A stretch of DNA of 64,000 nucleotides from Lachnospiraceae bacterium UBA938 (GCA_002293475.1 DBDG01000033.1:11467-75466); one strand, 5' to 3'. Counted from the stretch's first letter, positions 16,394 to 25,478 are shown. The notes: generated from the letters alone by a model not told the origin. A program made the numbers and translations.

Positions 16394-17326
16394 GTGCAAT
16401 GGATTTATATAGTCTGCTTTATCCTGCTTTGTGCCGGCTTGTTTGCGCTGTTCGGGGTGAAACCCGGAGAGATCATGGAACTGCTTTTTCGGTCCGGCCA
16501 GAAGCAGGCGACCTTGGCGGATGAACTCAATGTACTCATGGGTACGCCGGCAAAAGGCTTTTTTAATCAGGAATATGAAATCAAGCAGATACTAAGAGAT
16601 ACAGGCCGTACAGAGCGCTACGAGGCGGTGAAACGGATCTCGCTTATTTTATTCGCCGTGGGGGCCGTGCTGGCCCTGCTGATCGGCAATGTCTACATGG
16701 TGCCGATCTTGGGCATCGGCTTTTCCCTGATACCGATGTGGTATCTCCGCAGTACGGCGGCCAGCTACAAAAAGCATCTGAATGAGGAGCTGGAAACAGC
16801 GATTTCGATTATCACCACGTCATATCTGCGGACGGAAGACCTGCTCCGCTCGGTTAAGGAAAACCTGCCCTATATCAATGAGCCGGTCAAAGCCAACTTT
16901 GAAAGCTTCGTATATGAAGCGGAGATGATCAATGCCAACACGGCCAGTGCCATCAACAGCCTAAAAATGAAAGTGCCCAACCAAGTATTCCATGAATGGG
17001 CCAATATCCTGATCCAGTGCCAATCGGACCGCAGTATGAAGAACACCCTGCCGACCGTCGCCCAGAAGTTCTCGGATATCAGGGTAGTGCAGTCGGAACT
17101 GGAGGCCATGATGCAGGGACCCAGACGGGAAGCAGTTACCATGATGTTCCTCGTCATTGCCAATGTGCCGCTGCTTTATTTCTTAAATAAAGACTGGTTC
17201 TTTACCCTGATCTTTACCACACCGGGCAAGATCGTGCTGGCGATCTGCGGAGCCATCATCCTGTATGCCCTGACCCGGATCATGCAGCTATCCAGACCAA
17301 TCGAATACGGAGGTGACAGAGCGTGA
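16394..17326 (+). CDS. tadB: TadB-like inner-membrane platform protein
   Basis: A 310-residue membrane protein starting with GTG immediately after the cpaF stop, with AAAGGAGGT upstream. There is one N-terminal helix, a pair around residues 78-120 and a C-terminal pair around 255-300. Between them lies a helical cytoplasmic T2SSF domain (ELETAISIITTSYLRTEDLL). TadB and TadC form the platform on which the ATPase acts. Length and layout match the family. Confidence 0.85.
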   Translation: MQWIYIVCFILLCAGLFALFGVKPGEIMELLFRSGQKQATLADELNVLMGTPAKGFFNQEYEIKQILRDTGRTERYEAVKRISLILFAVGAVLALLIGNVYMVPILGIGFSLIPMWYLRSTAASYKKHLNEELETAISIITTSYLRTEDLLRSVKENLPYINEPVKANFESFVYEAEMINANTASAINSLKMKVPNQVFHEWANILIQCQSDRSMKNTLPTVAQKFSDIRVVQSELEAMMQGPRREAVTMMFLVIANVPLLYFLNKDWFFTLIFTTPGKIVLAICGAIILYALTRIMQLSRPIEYGGDRA

Positions 17327-18201
17327 CCATACTGACCATGATAGCGATAGTCTTCTTTGGCATCGCTGTTTATAACCTAAGCTGTGCCTTTGTGGATGTC
17401 CCCACTGCCCGCACTTCAAAAATGATGCTGCTGGCAAGAAAGCAGCAGGGAATCAGGCGGGAAAAACTGACCGATGTATACATCACGAAAATAGCGGAGC
17501 TGTTTTCCCCTTATATGAAGATAGACCGACTGAAACGCAACAAGCTCAGTTCGGTACTGGCCATAGCGGGAGTCAGCCTGAGCCCGGAGCTTTACACCGC
17601 CAAGGCATGGGTAACGGCAGGAATAACCGGCCTGTGCGCTGTTCCGATGGCCTTCCTGATGCCGCTGTTCGTGCCGGTCATGATCGGATTGGCGGTGGCA
17701 CTATGGTTTTCCGCCTATTATGCGGCCTTTGATTTCGTGAAGAAACGAAGGAAAAGGATTGAGCTGGAAGTCCCCCGTTTTGCCTTGACCATCGGGCAGA
17801 ATCTGGAGAATGACAGAGATGTCCTGAAGATGCTGACTTCCTACCGCCGCGTGGCCGGCAAAGAATTCGGAGCAGAGCTGGATCAGACCGTCGCCGATAT
17901 GAAGACCGGTAATTACGAAAATGCTCTAATTCATTTTGAAAACCGGGTCAGCAGCCCGATGCTGTCGGATGTCATCCGGGGACTGATCGGGGTTCTGCGG
18001 GGTGATGACCAGCGGATGTATTTTAAAATGATCTGCTTCGACATGCGGCAGATTGAGCAGCATAATTTGAAAAAAGAGGCAGCTAAACGGCCCAAGAAGA
18101 TCCAGCGCTACTCCATGATGATGCTGTTCTGTATCATTATCATCTATCTGGTGGTACTGTGTACCGAAGTACTCAGCTCCATGGGGGCCTTTTTTGGATA
18201 A
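17323..18201 (+). CDS. tadC: TadC-like inner-membrane platform protein
   Basis: A 292-residue partner of TadB, starting with GTG four bases before the TadB stop. Membrane segments lie at about 3-20, 85-130 and 260-285, with a T2SSF helical domain that includes EVPRFALTIGQNLENDRDVL. Close overlap with tadB indicates co-translation. It ends the intact Tad block; the 235 bases that follow are AT-rich and I see only a likely leader for the next small gene. Confidence 0.83.
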   Translation: MTILTMIAIVFFGIAVYNLSCAFVDVPTARTSKMMLLARKQQGIRREKLTDVYITKIAELFSPYMKIDRLKRNKLSSVLAIAGVSLSPELYTAKAWVTAGITGLCAVPMAFLMPLFVPVMIGLAVALWFSAYYAAFDFVKKRRKRIELEVPRFALTIGQNLENDRDVLKMLTSYRRVAGKEFGAELDQTVADMKTGNYENALIHFENRVSSPMLSDVIRGLIGVLRGDDQRMYFKMICFDMRQIEQHNLKKEAAKRPKKIQRYSMMMLFCIIIIYLVVLCTEVLSSMGAFFG

Positions 18202-18436
18202 CTGCCGTAGTTTCCGAGGATTTGAGGTGATAATTTGCCATGGTTCTCAGGGAGACTTGGGGATAACGGCCAGGTAAAGTGCGGTGAGTTGTCGGATAAG
18301 CGAGCATTCGTTTATGAGTTAAACAGAACTATAAAATCAAATACATAGTAATGAAATATAGTAACGAAAATAAAAACAAAAAATACTAAATAAAATGCAA
18401 ATCAAATAATAAAAATCGGAGGTAATCAAAACTTAT

Positions 18437-18682
18437 ATGAAAAAATCATTAGTTACGTTTGCAGGGAATTCAATAAACCACATTTCTAGCAGGATCAAAA
18501 GACTGTCTTGCGGGGCAAGGGCGGCTCTTGCCAACCAAAGAGGGGATTTTTACATATCCGATGCGGTCAAGATTATCATAGCCGTAGTCCTGGGTGCCCT
18601 TCTTCTGGCGGCGCTTACCCTTATTTTTGACGACACGGTGATCCCGAGGATTACGTCAGAGATAGAAGGGCTGTTCGGTTAA
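18437..18682 (+). CDS. DUF6133-type small membrane protein, pilin-like
   Basis: An 81-residue protein with a basic N-terminal half (SRIKRLSCGARAALANQRGD), then one membrane helix (VKIIIAVVLGALLLAALTLI) and a short tail ending PRITSEIEGLFG. This matches DUF6133-type proteins found in Firmicute integrative elements. The architecture resembles Flp pilins and TadE-like pseudopilins. Directly downstream of tadC, it is the best candidate for the pilus subunit, although a processed Flp signature cannot be confirmed. GGAGG at 18418-18422 is 14 bases upstream, rather far. Confidence 0.7.
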   Translation: MKKSLVTFAGNSINHISSRIKRLSCGARAALANQRGDFYISDAVKIIIAVVLGALLLAALTLIFDDTVIPRITSEIEGLFG

Positions 18683-18753
18683 ATATTAAATTACTATGAA
18701 AAACAATTTATTTGTAATTCCAGCAGAAAAAAAGAAGGTAATAGAGGTAAGAG

Positions 18754-19101
18754 ATGAAAAAAGATAAATGTACTGTTTATCCATTTATGGAAGCTGTCAA
18801 AGGAAACTGGCGTAATGCGCTTTTTGTGGAATGCTCGTTCTGTCCTTACGGCAAGACAGAAAAATGCGAGGGGCATATGGTGACGGCAGATGCTGAAGGA
18901 AAACTGATCGTCATGGCGGTATCTGAATTTCAGAGCAAAACAGGGCAGCAGGTGGAAAAAGCGGAATGTAAAGGAAGTATCGAACGAAGAGCATTTTTAG
19001 CCGCTTTTCCCCTCTATCTGGAATGGCATACGGAAACGGTCAAGACCTGTGCCATTCTGCAGATATCAGTTCCAGATATTGGAGGACCTTGCGATGGCTG
19101 A
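18754..19101 (+). CDS. Hypothetical protein with a Cys/His cluster
   Basis: A 115-residue protein I do not recognise. It contains ECSFCPYGKTEKCEGH (residues about 26-41), three Cys and a His spaced like a small metal-binding knuckle, with more Cys at about 69 and 97. There is no signal peptide or membrane segment. AGAGGTAAGAG precedes the ATG. It lies between the pilin-like gene and a tandem-repeat block and is probably part of the same mobile element. Confidence 0.6.
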   Translation: MKKDKCTVYPFMEAVKGNWRNALFVECSFCPYGKTEKCEGHMVTADAEGKLIVMAVSEFQSKTGQQVEKAECKGSIERRAFLAAFPLYLEWHTETVKTCAILQISVPDIGGPCDG

Positions 19102-19124
19102 TTGTCTCTCGCCTTGACCTTTAG

Positions 19125-19290
19125 GGCATCGGATTGCTTGGTATCGGATTGCTAGGGTGTCGGATTGCTGGGGCATCGGATTGCTGGGGCATCGGATTGC
19201 TGGGGCGTCGAATTGCCGGGGCGTCGAATTACCGGGGCGTCGAATTGCCGGGGCGTTAGGTTACCAGTGTACGGATTGCTGAGGTGTCGG
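19125..19290. repeat. Tandem repeat, 16-base unit, about ten copies
   Basis: The region carries about ten head-to-tail copies of a degenerate 16-base unit close to GGGGCATCGGATTGCT. Middle copies are nearly identical, a sub-family reads GGGGCGTCGAATTGCC, and the edges are more diverged. Sixteen is not a multiple of three and every frame contains stops, so it is not coding. It fills most of the 259-base gap between two genes. There are no unique spacers, so it is not CRISPR. It could be a binding-site array (iteron-like) or a slippage minisatellite. Confidence 0.85.
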
Positions 19291-19360
19291 AGTTAGTGCC
19301 GCATATCAGTGGCATGTTGAGTAGGATGAAACACAAATATGTAAGAAAGGAAGGACAAAG

Positions 19361-19984
19361 ATGATGAGCAGAATAACAAATAAAGGCCGGGGCAGTCCTG
19401 CTAATAAAATAATCCCATTAGATCCAAGCCAGAAAAAGCTGGTAGAAGAGCATTTGCAAGTGGTTCACTGGGTTATTAAAACCAGCATACATGTCAACGA
19501 ATCAATCTACGGCTTCAGCTATGAAGATCTGTTTCAGGAAGGATGTATCTGGCTATGTCGGGCAGCCATATCCTTTGATGAAAAGATCGCCAGCTTTCCG
19601 ACCTACGCCAAGAAAGTGGTGCGCAACGGCTTAATTTCTTACTGCCGTAATTTGTGTTTCAGGCAGAAGCGGCTGCAGTATCTGGAAGCAAGAGAGCATG
19701 GCGAACTGATGGCCGACGGTAAGGTGCTGCCGGCATATCCGGCAGAAGTGTACGATTATCTGGCAGAAAAAGAAATCCTAGAGTTGCTGGAAAGCTTAAG
19801 CCAGGAATATGCCGGAGTGACGAGGTTAGGCATCGAAGCCATTGCATGGAAGGTAAAAGGACTGGAATTAAAGGAAATAGCAGCGATTTATCAAGTACCG
19901 TCAACTTATGTGGGAGCATGGATATCACGCTCAGCGAAAAGGCTAAGAGGCAATGAAAGATTTCTGCAGGGCATGTGTTCATAA
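19361..19984 (+). CDS. Sigma-70-family RNA polymerase sigma factor of the element
   Basis: A 207-residue sigma-like protein. Region 2 is visible as FSYEDLFQEGCIWLCRAAISFDE with the aromatic FPTYAKKVVRNGL helix, and region 4 as a helix-turn-helix near residues 160-195 (GLELKEIAAIYQVPSTYVGA). There is no region 1 or 3, as in small alternative sigma factors carried by integrative elements. The ATG at 19361 or 19364 is preceded by AGGAAGG. It may direct transcription of the island genes; its promoters are unknown. Confidence 0.75.
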   Translation: MMSRITNKGRGSPANKIIPLDPSQKKLVEEHLQVVHWVIKTSIHVNESIYGFSYEDLFQEGCIWLCRAAISFDEKIASFPTYAKKVVRNGLISYCRNLCFRQKRLQYLEAREHGELMADGKVLPAYPAEVYDYLAEKEILELLESLSQEYAGVTRLGIEAIAWKVKGLELKEIAAIYQVPSTYVGAWISRSAKRLRGNERFLQGMCS

Positions 19985-20000
19985 GTAGAGGAGGAAGAAA

Positions 20001-20693
20001 ATGAATAAGAATAAATTTTATACCGCCGTCGGACGTTTCGAGCGCCGCGATACATGCAGATCATCCTGCCCGGTCATTGTGATCGGTGGACAGGATCATA
20101 TGGTAGACATGCAGGAACTAATGCTGTGGCTAACCCTGAACTGGCGGTTTCTAAGGCCACATGAACTGGAAGCGGCCTTTGAGGAGTCATCCTTGAAAAA
20201 CGGCGGTATTTTCGGACGGACCTGTCAGGAATGTACCGACCGGCTGATGATGCGCGGACTGATTGTTTCGGGCAGCGGTGATACGGAATATGATGCCCTG
20301 TATGACCTGCTGGGAAGCCTTTTCATCATACCGGCTGACGGCAGCTTTTACCTGCGGATGACGACTTTCATAAAGATGATGCTGTCTAAAAAAATCGCGG
20401 TAACATCAGCCAAGAAACTGTTCCAAAGCGATGCCCGGTCAGATAAGGAAAAACAGGTAATGAAACTGGCGAGACAGGCGATGCTATCAACGGCAGAAAT
20501 CATCAAGTGCGTGGAAAATAATATCAAGTGGCTGCCGAATCAAGAGAGCATTCTCGATCATCTCTACAGCGACAACGAGACCACCAGCGATAATATCAGC
20601 TTTACTGCCCGCCTCAGCACAGTAAGTAAGCCAGTCACCCTGGCGGTGGCCAACCTTTATCTCCGCCAACAGATCATTTTCAGCAGGGTATGA
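20001..20693 (+). CDS. Hypothetical protein, possible winged-helix regulator
   Basis: A 230-residue protein that starts 16 bases after the sigma factor stop, with GAGGAGGAAG as ribosome binding site. Residues about 35-90 have the pattern of a winged helix (LMLWLTLNWRFLRPHELEAA, then RTCQECTDRLMMRGLIVSG), and the remainder is helical. I do not recognise the family. Position behind the sigma factor suggests a regulatory role in the element, but that is inference only. Confidence 0.5.
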   Translation: MNKNKFYTAVGRFERRDTCRSSCPVIVIGGQDHMVDMQELMLWLTLNWRFLRPHELEAAFEESSLKNGGIFGRTCQECTDRLMMRGLIVSGSGDTEYDALYDLLGSLFIIPADGSFYLRMTTFIKMMLSKKIAVTSAKKLFQSDARSDKEKQVMKLARQAMLSTAEIIKCVENNIKWLPNQESILDHLYSDNETTSDNISFTARLSTVSKPVTLAVANLYLRQQIIFSRV

Positions 20694-20697
20694 CAGG

Positions 20698-21135
20698 ATG
20701 AAAAGATGGAAAGAATATCCGCTTCTGCTGATTCGCCGCTGCTTTCTTCTGTTTCTTGCCGGAACCGCCTGTATCCTCGTCGGGGCAGCAGGCTTTCTGG
20801 CATCAGAGGATCGGATTCTGTTGGGCCTTAGTATAGTACTGTGCATCGGTTCCGTTTGGAAGGGCATATTGCTCTGGAAACTGATCAAAGAAAACCGATA
20901 CGATACAGTGACAGGTGTCTGTGTGGGAATTTCGCTGCTGCCGCTCAGAAGATATAAGAAAGTAAGAGTGATGGATGCAAACGGTATCGAGGGTACATTG
21001 ATGCTGAATAAGAAGGAAAGCATCCAGATCGGCTTTTGTTATTGCTTTTTCTTCAGAAGAGGATCAGACGATATCTTAACAGGTGCTGGTTTTGCTGATT
21101 GGCATCCGATCATTACTTGGGGTTTGAAATGTTAG
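20698..21135 (+). CDS. Small membrane protein of unknown function
   Basis: A 145-residue protein with two predicted membrane helices (residues about 8-32 and 38-60) followed by a basic beta-rich domain (RRYKKVRVMDANGIEGTLML). Its start lies four bases after the preceding stop, so translation is coupled. I find no family match by eye. It is the last gene before a strong terminator. Confidence 0.5.
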   Translation: MKRWKEYPLLLIRRCFLLFLAGTACILVGAAGFLASEDRILLGLSIVLCIGSVWKGILLWKLIKENRYDTVTGVCVGISLLPLRRYKKVRVMDANGIEGTLMLNKKESIQIGFCYCFFFRRGSDDILTGAGFADWHPIITWGLKC

Positions 21136-21215
21136 GAGAATATGGAGTATATCCGGAGACAGGAGCAGTAGCTGAACCAGGCCGACAATAGGGTCTTTTG
21201 CAATATTTATAATCA

Positions 21216-21257
21216 GGCACTTAAAGCAGGAGTCACTTACAGCTTAAGTGCCTTTTT
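21216..21257 (+). terminator. Rho-independent terminator
   Basis: GGCACTTAA and TTAAGTGCC pair perfectly, extended inward by GC pairs, and are followed by five T residues. It closes the sigma factor/hypothetical gene group. Confidence 0.85.
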
Positions 21258-21435
21258 CGTGTAGAAAATGGACATGACCAGCTTGCTGGTCTATACCGCT
21301 CAAGGTAGGGATGCATGGCCATCAGTTTCTTGGAAGCGGAGCTTACATAGTATTATTCTGCTATTTACCATGCAACGCAGTTTGGCTGTGCATGTGCTAT
21401 TACATAATATCCATCAGGAAGGAGTGTACACGGTT

Positions 21436-22092
21436 ATGGCAGTATTCAGAGTAGAAAAGAATAACGGTTACACGGTTATATCCAATCATCATTTACGAAA
21501 CAAAGAGCTTAGCTTAAAGGCCAAGGGTCTGCTTTCACAGATGCTGTCGCTTCCGGAAGACTGGGATTATACCTTAAGAGGCTTATCTTATATCAACCGG
21601 GAAAGCATCGATGCCATCCGGACGGCAGTATGGGAACTGGAAAAAGCCGGATATATCGTCCGCAGGCAAGGCCGCGACGAAAAGGGGAAAATGATAGCAA
21701 TAGAATACGTCATTTTTGAACAGCCACAGTTGCCGGGGCCGGGGAGTCCGGCTCGGGATGAACCGGTGTTGGAAAATCCGACACCGGATAAGCCGACACC
21801 GGATAAGCCGACACCGGAAAACCCGACACCGGAAAATCCGACACCGGATAACCCGATACCGGATATTCCGACAACGGCAAGTCCGACAACGGAAAACCCG
21901 GTGCCGGATAATCCAATGCAAATAAATAAAGAGATACAAAATAAAGAGATACGAACTAAAGACGTATCAACCAAAGAAGTATTTGTAAATGATGATACAG
22001 GCATCTATTCCCTTCCTATCCCTTCTTCGGAAGAAACAGATGGGTCGGAATATCGGTCTGAAAGGATCAGTTTTAGGAACCATTTTAACTGA
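21436..22092 (+). pseudogene. Replication-initiator-like protein (DUF6017 group), C-terminally truncated
   Basis: The N-terminal 100 residues (MAVFRVEKNNGYTVISNHHL, then LSLKAKGLLSQMLSLPEDWD) form the winged-helix domain of replication/plasmid-partition proteins common in Firmicute integrative elements. A Pro/Thr-rich linker with a five-residue repeat (TPDKP/TPENP) follows at about 115-160. The frame passes YSLPIPSSEETDGSEY and then ends abruptly; the DUF6017 C-terminal domain of these proteins is missing. Near 22040 the sequence changes to a different gene in another frame. AGGAAGGAG lies ten bases before the ATG. The product is probably not functional. Confidence 0.65.
21778..21912 (+). repeat. 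In-frame 15-base repeat coding for TPDKP/TPENP units
   Basis: Nine or so 15-base units (CCGACACCGGATAAG and variants) lie inside the replication-initiator-like gene and encode Pro-Thr-rich pentapeptides. Such linkers are common in this protein group and vary in copy number by slippage. Confidence 0.8.
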
Positions 22093-23624
22093 CTTAAAAG
22101 CGGATATTGTAGGTGCAAGAAAAAAATTGGAAGGATCCGGCAAGGATATCATGGATTTTCTACAAGAAATGGATGAACAGAACAAAGTAGACAGGGAAGA
22201 CGACATCCTGTTTATTGATCAGATTCTCCAAGAAATTGCAATGCTTATTACAGAAGACATGCGGCAACTGCTGTCCGCATTGGAAGCTGACAGCAGTGAA
22301 ATCCAGTTGTTAATAGAGAATAAGACATTGGATCTTTCCAGCCAGGTGTCAGAACTTCAAGACCAGATCTATTCCGTGCAGGAAGAGATTAATCTGCTGT
22401 TAGATGATATGGCTACAGATTCGGCAGCAAGACAGGAAGAAATCAGGGAATCTTTTGGAATATTGCAGGAAGCCCTTGTCAATATACAGGATAATTATAC
22501 GCATATGCACGAAGAAGTGAAAAGTCTCTTTCATGAAGCGCGGGAATTGTCTTCCAAAAACCATTCGGAACTGGTTTCGGTTCTTGGTCAGATGGAAGCG
22601 CAGATGAGTGAAAACAGCCAGGTCAGTTTATCATTAATGACGGAATCTATGGAACAGCTGCAGCAGTCAAGCGCGGAAGCATTTGCTTCCCTGTCAGAAG
22701 AGATGTCAGATGCCTTTCAAGGCATTGATTCGGAGTTAAATAGCCAATTCGACAGTTTCGATTAAAAATTCAGCAGTCAGTTCAGTGATCTTCACGTCAC
22801 AGTTGATAGCCAGCTAGGTGAACTGACTTCTGTGATGGAAAATAAATTTGTGGATATGACTAATATCGTAAATAGCGGCGATGAAGGGTTGCGGAGTTTT
22901 ATTTCAGACAGTCTGACCGAAACAAACAATAATATGACAAATGCTATGAATGATATAAACCGTCAGATGGAATCGGTTTTTCAATCTGTGAATAGCGGTA
23001 AGCGGCTATTGGCATCCGCGCTATTCACGAAAGGAATTAGCACTAGAGAGGATGCCACTTTTCAGGAAATATATGAAGCAATCTTAAATATCCCGCAGGA
23101 TCTGTTCATCGGAGTCCAGGAAGTGCCGGGAACGATAACCTATGATTTCCATTATCATGTTGATGCCGAAGGGAATAATACACATTCGGATAGCAGTGAT
23201 TCAAGCGGTGGCTGCTTTACCGTATCGGTATATCACCTGCATTCGGGAAGCAGTCTGACTGGAGGAGGATGTTATACACAAGCAATCTATCATACTCATA
23301 GCAGTTCCTGCTACACAACTTCAAGATGTAACCGTCATTCTGATAAGGTAGTAGGCGGCAAGTGGGTTGACCATTACATGCATGGTCGTGTCTATGTATA
23401 TGAGCTGCAATGCCCTGCCGGCCATACCTTTAGCTCTTGGGGTGAAAGTAGCGGCAATTGTGATGTTTCTTACAAGTCTTACGTGTACAAAGGAAGGGCA
23501 GATTGTCGGGTATGGGCTGGGATGCGGAAAGGATGAAAGTACGATCGAATGCTATGGTGTGGGATGCGGATTGTCAGATGGGCAGATTATTGGGGCGCAT
23601 ATTGCGTATAGCACGGATTTTTAA
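22040..23624 (+). pseudogene. Coiled-coil fibre-like protein with Cys/His-rich repeats, interrupted by a stop and a frameshift
   Basis: One long gene split into three readable parts. Part one (22040-22765) is a coiled coil with heptad patterns, for example LSSQVSELQDQIYSVQEEIN. An in-frame TAA at 22763-22765 interrupts it, and the same frame continues to 23536. The second part starts with further coiled coil (LASALFTKGISTREDATFQE) and then carries repeated motifs of the form HxHS-G-S/D-GG-C-Y/F: SSGGCFTVSVYHLHSG, GGGCYTQAIYHTHSS and CYTTSRCNRHS. A frameshift near 23498 restores a Cys-rich tail (YGLGCGKDESTIECYGVGCG) that ends at 23624. No signal peptide is visible; the 5' end joins the truncated initiator gene without a ribosome binding site. 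It resembles a surface or tail-fibre protein, but I know no function. Confidence 0.55.
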
Positions 23625-23811
23625 AGGTAATATTTGATAATTATCATGTCAGGATATAACCGGGATGAAGTATATTTAATAAAATATGAATATAAGGTGA
23701 TTTGGATAATATATATTAATATAATAAATTTGTTCGAAATAATACTATATTACTTAAGAATAATTAACATACATATTCGACCTAAATAATCCCTTGAAAG
23801 GAGGTGAAATT

Positions 23812-23928
23812 ATGACATACCAAAAACCTGTTATAGTTGCAGAAAATAAAGCAGATAAAACATTTGCGGCAGGGTGCCCTGAAAAAAATAGTGGTGTATG
23901 GTGCAATCCTTGTAAGACGGCTAATTAG
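23812..23928 (+). CDS. Cysteine-containing RiPP precursor peptide
   Basis: A 38-residue peptide that is easily missed. An ideal ribosome binding site (AAAGGAGGTG) lies seven bases before the ATG. The N-terminal leader-like half (KPVIVAENKADKTFAAG) is followed by a short core with Cys22, Cys31 and Cys34 (GCPEKNSGVWCNPC) and the tail KTAN. The adjacent downstream gene is a radical SAM/SPASM maturase with a PqqD-like recognition domain, the standard pairing for radical SAM RiPPs such as sactipeptides and ranthipeptides. The three Cys are likely sites of thioether cross-links. No published family is recognised with confidence, and the leader cleavage site is unclear. Confidence 0.75.
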   Translation: MTYQKPVIVAENKADKTFAAGCPEKNSGVWCNPCKTAN

Positions 23929-23944
23929 TTGTGGGTAATAAAAA

Positions 23945-23974
23945 CTTGTCTGTCTGTATTTGCAGACAGACAAG
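23945..23974 (+). promoter_or_regulatory. Strong intergenic hairpin between precursor peptide and maturase genes
   Basis: A perfect 12-pair stem (CTTGTCTGTCTG / CAGACAGACAAG) with a six-base loop lies 16 bases after the precursor stop and about 70 bases before the maturase start. No T run follows. Hairpins here typically act as partial terminators or RNA-stability elements that give much more precursor than enzyme. Function is inferred from position. Confidence 0.7.
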
Positions 23975-24041
23975 AAACAAAGAATATATTATCATGAAAA
24001 TAATAACACTTATGAAAACAATTATTAGGAGATATATAATA

Positions 24042-25478
24042 ATGCTTTATCGTCAGAAATTTGATACATTTATTAGAATATATGATGGCAATGTTGGTTA
24101 CATTGTCAATAAAAGTGATTTTAGTGATCGTGTAACTGAAGACTCTGGTGCCATATTTCTTTCTGCTTTGTCGCGTATTCCTAAGTGTATAGATACAATT
24201 ACAGATGAAATTTCAGAAATATTTAAAAATGTTAATAAAGATATATTGAAAAGAGACATTATTGAATTTTACAGTATTCTGGAAAATGATGGGTTTATTG
24301 TATCAGGAAATACACGGGAGGAACTTGACAATAAAGATAAACGTTTTTCTTATTCAAGTCTTATTCCCAAGACTATAACGACAGAAATTTATCCAGCTAG
24401 AAAAAGCACTCAAGATTATATGGAAGAGCATTTTAAAGAGAAACCACATCTTGTAAATCTTCAAATAGAGTTGACTAGTCGCTGTAATGAGCGTTGTGTC
24501 CATTGCTATATTCCTCATGAAGATAAAATAAACGATATTGAGCCAGATTTATTTTATGAAGTTCTTGAGCAATGTCGGAGCATGGGTGTTCTCAGTTTAA
24601 CACTCTCTGGAGGAGAACCAATGCTACATAGAAACTTTTGTGATTTTCTCCGTAAAGCGAAAGAATTAGATTTATCCGTAATTGTATTAAGTAATTTAAC
24701 TTTATTAAATGATGAAATTATCAATGAAATGAAATATAACAGACTTTCAAGTGTACAAGTTTCACTTTACAGTCTTAATCCCCAAATTCATGATTCGATA
24801 ACAAATCTAAAGGGATCTTTCTTTAAAACATATAATAATATTTTAAAATTAATTAAAAATAATGTTCCTCTACAGATAAGTTGTCCCACTATGAAACAAA
24901 ATAAAAATTGTTACTCAAAGGTACTAAAATGGGCTAATGACCATAAATGTCGTGCTAGAACTGATTATATAATGATGGCGCGATATGACCGAACATCTGA
25001 CAATTTAGATAATAGGCTTTCACTTAATGAGGTTGGCGAGATAATTAGTGACATAATTTCATCAGATAAAAATTATCAAAAAGCATTGTTATCTGATAAA
25101 TACGATAAGCAATATGCTCGAGATCATAGTAATGATCTTGTATGTGGCGTTTGTGTTTCTTCGCTTTGTATGGTGGCCAATGGCGATATTTTTCCTTGCT
25201 CTGGATGGCAAGATTATGTATGCGGAAATATAAATGATGAATCTCTATATGATATTTGGAATAACTCATCAAGGGTTAAGCAGCTTAGAGAAGTAAGAAA
25301 GCGAGATTTTGTGAAATGTAAAGATTGTGAAGATCAAGATTTTTGTTCAATTTGTATGGTTCGCAATGCTAATGAAAATCCAGAAGGTGATCCGATGAAA
25401 ATTAATGAACATTTTTGTAAAGTTGCTAATCTTAATCGTAGAATTGTTATGGAATGGAAAGGTAAATTTATTGATTGA
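24042..25478 (+). CDS. Radical SAM/SPASM peptide maturase with PqqD-like N-terminal domain
   Basis: A 478-residue enzyme. Residues 1-95 resemble a PqqD-type RiPP recognition element (a DGNVGYIVNKSDFSDRV strand pair plus helices). The radical SAM core starts near 136 with the CxxxCxxC cluster at Cys148, Cys152 and Cys155 (TSRCNERCVHCY) and the GGEP motif at 190-193. A C-terminal SPASM domain (about 365-460) has many Cys (CGVCVSSLC, FPCSGW, KCKDCEDQDFCSIC) for two auxiliary clusters. It should use S-adenosylmethionine to cross-link the upstream precursor peptide. I chose ATG 24042, with AGGAGA nine bases upstream, over earlier in-frame starts that overlap the hairpin region. AT-rich codon use differs from the surrounding genes. 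Confidence 0.88.
   Translation: MLYRQKFDTFIRIYDGNVGYIVNKSDFSDRVTEDSGAIFLSALSRIPKCIDTITDEISEIFKNVNKDILKRDIIEFYSILENDGFIVSGNTREELDNKDKRFSYSSLIPKTITTEIYPARKSTQDYMEEHFKEKPHLVNLQIELTSRCNERCVHCYIPHEDKINDIEPDLFYEVLEQCRSMGVLSLTLSGGEPMLHRNFCDFLRKAKELDLSVIVLSNLTLLNDEIINEMKYNRLSSVQVSLYSLNPQIHDSITNLKGSFFKTYNNILKLIKNNVPLQISCPTMKQNKNCYSKVLKWANDHKCRARTDYIMMARYDRTSDNLDNRLSLNEVGEIISDIISSDKNYQKALLSDKYDKQYARDHSNDLVCGVCVSSLCMVANGDIFPCSGWQDYVCGNINDESLYDIWNNSSRVKQLREVRKRDFVKCKDCEDQDFCSICMVRNANENPEGDPMKINEHFCKVANLNRRIVMEWKGKFID

Noticed and set aside
19125..19290. Possible CRISPR array
   Set aside because: Units are contiguous 16-mers without unique spacers and no cas genes are present.
21583..22004. Long open frames on the minus strand across the Pro-Thr repeat
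   Set aside because: They only mirror the 15-base repeat of the plus-strand gene, giving repetitive Gly/Ser/Val or Cys/Arg peptides.
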